A DNA stretch of 12,695 nt. Source: Clostridiales bacterium. GTDB taxonomy: Bacteria; Bacillota; Clostridia; Lachnospirales; CAG-274. Positions 7,775 to 12,695 of this stretch are shown in pieces (positions within the stretch are counted from its first letter, which is position 1; every line of letters starts with the position of its first letter). The DNA lies in assembly GCA_021202835.1 (NCBI GenBank), contig JAJQCI010000041.1, positions 1 to 12,695 of the forward strand. Reading direction: 5' to 3'. The notes below the pieces were generated by a model, which was not told where the DNA came from, did not search any database, and saw only the letters and a list, made by a program, of their open reading frames with translations. The position numbers were made by a program, and so were the translations under genes.

Positions 7775-8968
7775 TTGATAGAGGTAAAAAATCTGACAAA
7801 GCGCTTCGGCAGGATTACCGCAGTGGATAATGTCAGCTTTACGGTGAATGACGGTGAAATAGTGGGCTTTTTGGGGCCTAACGGCGCAGGAAAGTCAACT
7901 ACTATGAATATGATGACCGGTTTTATTTCTTCAAGCGAGGGAACTGTCGTTATAGACGGATATGATATTTTGGAAGAGCCCGAAAAGGCAAAAAAGAGAA
8001 TAGGCTATCTGCCCGAGATTCCCCCTGTTTACGGCGATATGACCGTTTCGGAATATTTGGATTTTGTCTGCGGCCTTAAAAAGGTTAAAAAAGCCGAAAA
8101 AAAGGAAATGATTGAAGAAATTCTCTCTTCCGTAAGGCTTGAAGAGGTTAAAGACAGGCTTATTAAAAATCTCTCAAAGGGCTACCGCCAGAGGGTAGGG
8201 CTTGCCCAGGCCCTTGTGGGTCATCCGGGAACGCTTATTCTTGACGAGCCTACAGTAGGGCTTGACCCCAAACAGGTTTTGGAGATGAGAGAGGTTATAA
8301 GAGGTTTGGGAGAAAAGCACACCGTTATTTTAAGCTCACATATTTTACAGGAGGTAAGTGCGGTTTGTGACAGAGTTATTATAATAAACAAGGGCAAAAT
8401 AGTAGCTTCCGACAAAACCTCGGCCCTTTCCGACAAAATTGTAGGAAACAGGGTTATGCTGGAAATAAAGGGCGGCGAAGAGGAAGCAAGAGAAGCCTTT
8501 GAAAGCCTTGAAGAGGTTGTAAGCATAGAAATAACCCCCGGGGAGGAAAGCCTTGAGATAACCGCCGAGGGAATTGAGGGGGCCGACATAAGAGAGGCGC
8601 TCTACGAAGTCTGCCGTGAAAAGGGTTTTGTTATTCTTGTTATGAAGCCTGTTGACATAAGCCTTGAAGACATATTTATGAAGGTTGTTGACGGAAGTAT
8701 GGAAGAAGAGCTTATAAAAGCAGCAAAAGCCGAAGCCGAAAGCGAAGCCGCCGAAGAAGAGGAAGAAAGCGGCGAAGGTGAAACAGAGGAAGAAGCAGGC
8801 GAAGAGAGCAAAACCGAAATAACCGAAAGCTATTCCGCAGATATTTATACAGCCGAAATCGGCGAAAAAATCGAAATTATAAGAGACGGCGAAGAGCCCG
8901 GAGCCCAAAAGGGCGAAGCTTCGGAAGAAGCGGCAGAGGAGGAAGAAGAAAATGACGGCGATTTATAA
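7775..8968 (+). CDS. ABC transporter ATPase, GldA-like, with long acidic C-terminal tail
   Basis: This is the cytoplasmic ATPase that should power the permease encoded next. Visible motifs: Walker A GPNGAGKST (34-42); Q-loop region GYLPE, with Glu81 where most ABC proteins have Gln; signature LSKGY (133-137, a variant of LSGGQ); Walker B LILDEPT (154-160); H-loop His189. An accessory domain follows (about 205-305), as in ABC-2 exporter ATPases of the GldA/CcmA/NatA kind, which normally end near 310. Here about 89 more residues follow from Met309, dominated by Glu with Ala, Ser and Gly. They contain no hydrophobic stretch but include one less biased patch (SYSADIYTAEIGEKIEIIRD) between two Glu runs. 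The start is TTG. Its last 17 bases overlap the permease start, a sign of translational coupling. The ATPase assignment is firm, the GldA-like label is moderate, and the role of the tail is unknown. Confidence 0.93.
   Translation: MIEVKNLTKRFGRITAVDNVSFTVNDGEIVGFLGPNGAGKSTTMNMMTGFISSSEGTVVIDGYDILEEPEKAKKRIGYLPEIPPVYGDMTVSEYLDFVCGLKKVKKAEKKEMIEEILSSVRLEEVKDRLIKNLSKGYRQRVGLAQALVGHPGTLILDEPTVGLDPKQVLEMREVIRGLGEKHTVILSSHILQEVSAVCDRVIIINKGKIVASDKTSALSDKIVGNRVMLEIKGGEEEAREAFESLEEVVSIEITPGEESLEITAEGIEGADIREALYEVCREKGFVILVMKPVDISLEDIFMKVVDGSMEEELIKAAKAEAESEAAEEEEESGEGETEEEAGEESKTEITESYSADIYTAEIGEKIEIIRDGEEPGAQKGEASEEAAEEEEENDGDL
8936..8942 (+). promoter_or_regulatory. Permease ribosome binding site inside the ATPase acidic-tail codons
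   Basis: GAGGAGG is made by the codons for the final Glu run of the ATPase and lies nine bases before the permease ATG at 8952. The same bases therefore encode the acidic tail and serve as the start signal of the next gene, consistent with coupled translation of the two partners. Confidence 0.75.
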
Positions 8969-9815
8969 AAAGGAATTAAGAACATATTTCAACACAATTA
9001 CTGGTTATATTTTCCTCGGCTTTTTTGTGGCTATAACGGGCATTTACTTTATGATTAACAATATGAGCACAGGCAGCCTTAACTACGCTGACACTCTGGC
9101 CGGTTCGCTTATGCTTTTTTGGATACTTATTCCCGTTTTGACGATGCGTCTTTTTGCCGAGGAAGCCAGACAGAAAACAGACCAGCTTCTTTTTACATCT
9201 CCTGTGGGAATTTGGGGTGTTGTTTTGGGTAAGTTTTTTGCCGCTGTTTCTCTTTTTGTTACAGGCGTTTTGATAACGGGAATATTCCCCTTTGTTTTAA
9301 GCCGCTTCGGTACTATAGCTGTGGGGGAGACGATAAACGTTATGTTCGGCTATGTTATTATGGGCTGTGCCCTTATTTCCGTAGGTATTTTCATTTCAGC
9401 CCTTACGGATAACCAGATTGTGGCGGCAGTGGCTACATTTGCGGCGTTGTTTGTGCTTTTTATGATAGACAGCTTTACGGCGGAGATGCCCATTACGGCT
9501 TCGGCTTCACTTGTTTTTGTGGCCGCTCTTATAATAATATTCGCCTTTATACTCTACAGCTCGGGTAAAAATGTACTTTTAAGTGTGATTTTTGCCGTTA
9601 TTGCTATAGCTTGCGAGGTTGGAATTTATTTTTTAAATCCTTCCGTTTATGACGGGCTTATTTCAAAATTTTTCGGTTGGTTTTCTATGATAACGAGATT
9701 CGAAAACTTTTATGCCGGGGTTTTCTCCCTTGCAGACACCGTATATTATATAAGCTTTGCATTTGTGTTTGTATATTTAACGGTTAATATAATCGAAAAA
9801 CGCAGATGGTCATAA
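8952..9815 (+). CDS. ABC-2 type permease, GldF-like
   Basis: This is an integral membrane partner for the upstream ATPase. It has 287 residues and six to eight hydrophobic segments: about 17-36, 48-66, 90-112, 130-150, 155-172, 182-202, 206-227 and 262-281. The short N-terminal helix with KKELRTYFNT and the loop after the second segment (MRLFAEEARQKTDQLLFTSP) are typical of ABC-2 permeases of the GldF/NosY kind. That loop is the expected ATPase contact. The C-terminus is basic (IIEKRRWS) and likely cytoplasmic. The gene overlaps the ATPase gene by 17 bases and ends 13 bases before the GldG-like gene, so it sits in the middle of the operon. No second permease gene is present, so it probably works as a homodimer (inference). 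The substrate cannot be read from the sequence. Confidence 0.9.
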   Translation: MTAIYKKELRTYFNTITGYIFLGFFVAITGIYFMINNMSTGSLNYADTLAGSLMLFWILIPVLTMRLFAEEARQKTDQLLFTSPVGIWGVVLGKFFAAVSLFVTGVLITGIFPFVLSRFGTIAVGETINVMFGYVIMGCALISVGIFISALTDNQIVAAVATFAALFVLFMIDSFTAEMPITASASLVFVAALIIIFAFILYSSGKNVLLSVIFAVIAIACEVGIYFLNPSVYDGLISKFFGWFSMITRFENFYAGVFSLADTVYYISFAFVFVYLTVNIIEKRRWS

Positions 9816-9828
9816 GGAGGAGAATATA

Positions 9829-11250
9829 ATGAAAATATTCAGTGACAAAAGATTCAGATACGGCACTTATTCAACACTCTGCGCCGTTATTGTTATAGCT
9901 TTGGCGGTTCTTGTCAATCTTATTGCCGGAAGCATAAATTATAAAAAGGACTTAACCCCAAACTCAATTTATGCCATAACAGACGCAACAAAAGAGGTTT
10001 TAAGCGGCCTTGATGACGAGGTTACAATATATGCTCTTTATCAGACAGGCCAGGAGGACACTGTTATAACCCAGATTCTCGACCAGTATGACAATGCATC
10101 GGGAAAGATAAATGTTTCAGTGAAGGACCCTGTTCTTTATCCACAGTTTGTTGAGCAGTATACCGGCGGAGGCTCTGTTTCAACAGGCAGCTTAATCGTT
10201 GAATCGGGAGACAGATATAAGGTTATTCAAAGCAGCGAGCTTTATACCTCTTCTATGGATTATTCCACAGGGGAAACGGCTCAAAGTGTAAGCGCCGAAA
10301 GCAAAATAACAAGCGCCGTTCAGTATGTTACCTCCGACAGCCTGCCGATTTTATACACTGTTACGGGACACAACGAAATGACGCTTTCAGACATAGGAAG
10401 TGCTCTTTCAGACGATCTGGAAACGGCCAACTACGAGATAAGAGACATAAACCTTTTTGACAGCGATATACCGGAAGACTGTTCTGTTTTGGTTCTTACA
10501 ACACCCCAAAACGACTATACGGCGGCCGAGGCCGAAAAGGTCAAGGCATATCTTGCAAATGACGGCAGAGCCATTTTTATGATTGACTATCAGTATAACG
10601 CTTTTGAAAATGTTTCTTCCATACTTGCCGACTACGGCCTTTCTCTCGACAATCCCATAATTTTCGAGGGAGACTCAAGCTATCAGTATGAAAACTATCC
10701 TACGGCCATTCTTCCCGACATAGCCATTCACGACGCTACGGCCGATATGGCTCAGAAGAGGGTTCTTTTTACAACCGCCTACGGCATAACGGAGCTTCCC
10801 GATAAGAGAGTTTCAACAACGGTTGAGCCTCTCCTTACAACGTCGTCGTCTGCCTTCGGAAAGGTAAATGAAGATGAAACGGTCACAAAATCGGAAGAGG
10901 ATATCGACGGCCCCTTTAACGTAGCCGTTGCGGTAACAGACAGCACGTATACCGATACGTCACACGTTACAAAGCTTGTTGTATGTTCGGCATATTATTA
11001 TACGCTTTATTCATACGCCGACGCCATGGTAAGCTATGGAAATTCAGACTTTATTTTAGGCTGTATAAACTGGCTTAACGACAGCTCGGACACAGAGACG
11101 GTCACAATAAGCGCCAAGTCACTGGCTTCCGAAACATTCTACACAGACTATGCACAGTCTGAGAGAATTAAATATACCTGCGTTATTTTCCTTCCTCTTT
11201 TCATAATAGGAATGGGCTTCTGGGTTTGGTTTTCAAGGAGGAACAAATAA
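9829..11250 (+). CDS. GldG-like ABC transporter auxiliary protein (ABC_transp_aux family)
   Basis: The 473 residues carry one hydrophobic helix at each end (about 14-34 and 450-468) and a large soluble region between, expected on the outer face of the membrane. The stretch after the first helix (KKDLTPNSIYAITDAT, then a beta-strand with VTIYALYQ) is the hallmark of the GldG/ABC_transp_aux family. The centre (PILYTVTGHNEM, then CSVLVLTTPQNDYTAAEAEKV and GRAIFMID) fits a Rossmann-like glutamine-amidotransferase fold without an evident catalytic Cys, so a binding or scaffold role is more likely than an enzyme. The tail FSRRNK is basic, which suits a cytoplasmic end. AAGGAGG at about 9814-9820 supports the ATG. 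The stop codon abuts the next start. In Flavobacterium, GldG works with GldA and GldF; a gliding role here is not implied. Family call good, function unknown. Confidence 0.87.
   Translation: MKIFSDKRFRYGTYSTLCAVIVIALAVLVNLIAGSINYKKDLTPNSIYAITDATKEVLSGLDDEVTIYALYQTGQEDTVITQILDQYDNASGKINVSVKDPVLYPQFVEQYTGGGSVSTGSLIVESGDRYKVIQSSELYTSSMDYSTGETAQSVSAESKITSAVQYVTSDSLPILYTVTGHNEMTLSDIGSALSDDLETANYEIRDINLFDSDIPEDCSVLVLTTPQNDYTAAEAEKVKAYLANDGRAIFMIDYQYNAFENVSSILADYGLSLDNPIIFEGDSSYQYENYPTAILPDIAIHDATADMAQKRVLFTTAYGITELPDKRVSTTVEPLLTTSSSAFGKVNEDETVTKSEEDIDGPFNVAVAVTDSTYTDTSHVTKLVVCSAYYYTLYSYADAMVSYGNSDFILGCINWLNDSSDTETVTISAKSLASETFYTDYAQSERIKYTCVIFLPLFIIGMGFWVWFSRRNK
11235..11241 (+). promoter_or_regulatory. 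Ribosome binding site of the DUF4340 gene inside the GldG-like gene
   Basis: AAGGAGG is formed by the codons for the basic tail (SRRN region) of the GldG-like protein and sits nine bases before ATG 11251. The stop TAA and start ATG are directly joined (TAAATG), so ribosomes finishing one gene are placed at the start of the other. Confidence 0.75.
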
Positions 11251-12690
11251 ATGAAGAAAAAACTGCCTGTACTTGCCGGGCTTATAGTTCTTCTTATTGT
11301 TTTGTCGGTTGTTTATGTCTTGTCGAAAGGTAGCGAGGAGGGAACGGCGGAGGAAGAAGAGCCCCAGTACACAAGCAAATCCACTGCGGCGGTAGACATA
11401 GCCGACGACGTGACAATAACGGAAATCAAAGCCGAAAGATATGAGCTGCCGGCAGGGCTGGGCCTTTCGGAGCCCTATGACCTGAAGGACGGAAATATCA
11501 GAGTATATCTTGAAGATGACAGCTATTATATAGAAGGCTATGAAGACTGCGCCTTAAGCGACAGCATGAGCGCCTATATTGACGGCTTTTATTCTCTTTA
11601 CGCAGAAAATGAGCTTAAGGAGCATGACGGGCTTTCGGCCTACGGCCTTGACAATCCCAAAGGGGTGTTCAGCTTAAGCTTAAGCGACGGCTCAGAAATA
11701 ACGGTTACTGTGGGAAACCCCACGGCGGACAGGGTAAGCTATTATGTTATGACGTCACAGAGTGACAGCGTTTATGCTGTTGTAAATTCACTTATTTCAA
11801 GCTGGTTTTACGGCTTAAACGACTTACTTGACAAGAGTCTTCCGGAAATAAACCAGGAGGAAATAACCTTTGTTTCCGTTAAGGATAAGGCTGAGGAAAA
11901 CACTCTTCTTATAACCTATGACGAAAATGACTCTTCCGCAGTGGGAAACAGTCTGACTACCCTTATAATGAGAAGCCCGGTAAACGGCCTAGCGGTTTAT
12001 CCCTATAATCTTCAGACTACGATTTTAAGCGGCAGCAGCATGCTTAAGCTTACCGACATAGTCGAAATAAATCCCGGCGATTTAAGCGTCTACGGCCTTG
12101 AAGAGCCGGAGTATGAGCTTACGGTTATAGACACCGAAAACACATTTGCCCTTGATATAGGAACAGCCGCCGACGAAACACATACCTACTGTATGCTCCC
12201 CGGAGGGAACATTGTTTATACAACCTACACAAGCGGCGTTGAGCCTGCGGTAAACTACAATATTTACGAATTTGTGGAAAGATTTGTAAATTTACAGTAC
12301 AGAAGATATGTTGATGAGGTAACAATAGAAAATGCAAACGGAGACGACTACACTCTGACCTTCGGCGACGACAGCGTTAACAAGGAAGGTGTAGACAACA
12401 GAGTGGCCTATCTTAACGGCAAGAGCTTCGAGCGAACCGAAATTTCCGACTTTTATCAGCTTCTCGTAGGCATAACCTTCGAAAGAATAGAGGAAAACGC
12501 CGAAATAAGCGGCAATCCCGGCCTTACGATTACCTATAAGCTTCTTGACGGAACCGTAACTGCGGATAAATATTTTGACTATGACTCAAACTATTATGTT
12601 GTCGAAAAGGACGGAACATCAACCGGCTTTATTGTCAGCAAAACCTACGTAAGCAGAATGCTCACGAAAGCGGCAGAGCTTACAGCATAA
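11251..12690 (+). CDS. DUF4340-type membrane-anchored protein with three degenerate repeats
   Basis: The 479 residues start with a basic tip and a single hydrophobic helix (about 5-25), then an acidic linker (about 28-40) and a large beta-rich region predicted to lie outside the membrane. That region appears to be three tandem units of about 150 residues. They begin at V54 (VTITEIKAE), I205 (ITFVSVKDK) and V357 (VTIENANGD). Units one and two carry the matching motifs LSAYGLDNP (128-136) and LSVYGLEEP (278-286), exactly 150 residues apart. The third has only GNPGLTITY at 421-429 and ends shorter. The YGL-x2-P motif followed by a beta-strand is what I associate with DUF4340, a family often found beside GldG-like genes. 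No catalytic motif is seen. As last gene of the operon it ends five bases from the window edge, so what follows is unknown. Family call moderate to good; function unknown. Confidence 0.85.
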   Translation: MKKKLPVLAGLIVLLIVLSVVYVLSKGSEEGTAEEEEPQYTSKSTAAVDIADDVTITEIKAERYELPAGLGLSEPYDLKDGNIRVYLEDDSYYIEGYEDCALSDSMSAYIDGFYSLYAENELKEHDGLSAYGLDNPKGVFSLSLSDGSEITVTVGNPTADRVSYYVMTSQSDSVYAVVNSLISSWFYGLNDLLDKSLPEINQEEITFVSVKDKAEENTLLITYDENDSSAVGNSLTTLIMRSPVNGLAVYPYNLQTTILSGSSMLKLTDIVEINPGDLSVYGLEEPEYELTVIDTENTFALDIGTAADETHTYCMLPGGNIVYTTYTSGVEPAVNYNIYEFVERFVNLQYRRYVDEVTIENANGDDYTLTFGDDSVNKEGVDNRVAYLNGKSFERTEISDFYQLLVGITFERIEENAEISGNPGLTITYKLLDGTVTADKYFDYDSNYYVVEKDGTSTGFIVSKTYVSRMLTKAAELTA

Positions 12691-12695
12691 AAAAT

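Noticed and set aside
8345..8908. 187-codon open frame on the minus strand opposite the ABC ATPase
   Set aside because: It is an antisense shadow of the Glu-rich tail: GAA/GAG codons read backwards give long Phe, Leu and Ser runs. It has no ribosome binding site and lies over a well-supported gene.
9829..11250. GldG-like protein as an active glutamine amidotransferase or peptidase
   Set aside because: The fold hints at that superfamily, but I see no nucleophile Cys or catalytic His in a recognisable motif; the protein contains few cysteines and none sits in a nucleophile-elbow context.

Overview
The window looks like a chromosomal segment from a low-to-moderate-GC Gram-positive anaerobe, most likely of class Clostridia (Bacillota). 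The signs are strong GGAGG-type ribosome binding sites before every gene, near-consensus sigma-A promoters, two TTG starts behind good Shine-Dalgarno sequences, heavy use of AGA and ATA codons, and a uvrB-uvrA operon. This placement is inferred from style and gene content, not from a database search. The window is almost fully coding. Its longest gap is the 223-base divergent intergenic region at 4002-4224. No tRNA, rRNA, insertion sequence, CRISPR array or phage gene was seen.

Left arm (minus strand, 1-4053): a promoter at 4025-4053 drives a short membrane-anchored protein of unknown function (3387-4001). Downstream, with gaps of 24 and 12 bases, come uvrB (1380-3362) and uvrA (1367 running off the left edge). 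UvrB and UvrA are the damage-recognition proteins of nucleotide excision repair. The anchored protein is co-directional and tightly packed with them, so all three are probably one transcription unit.

Centre (plus strand, 4136-7659): a perfect-consensus sigma-A promoter (TTGACA, 17-base spacer, TATAAT) precedes dnaE, which encodes the alpha catalytic subunit of DNA polymerase III with all active-site aspartates present.

Right arm (plus strand, 7707-12690): a second promoter, of extended -10 type, leads a compact four-gene operon. It encodes an ABC ATPase with a long glutamate-rich tail, an ABC-2/GldF-type permease, a GldG-like auxiliary protein anchored at both ends, and a DUF4340-type anchored protein built from three degenerate repeats. 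The genes overlap or are 0-13 bases apart, each with its own ribosome binding site, so they almost certainly make one envelope-located machine. The ATPase would power the permease from inside, while the two large anchored proteins face the outer side of the membrane. Relatives of the first three are known from Bacteroidetes gliding (GldA/GldF/GldG), but nothing here suggests gliding and the substrate is unknown. This operon is the best candidate in the window for an undescribed system.
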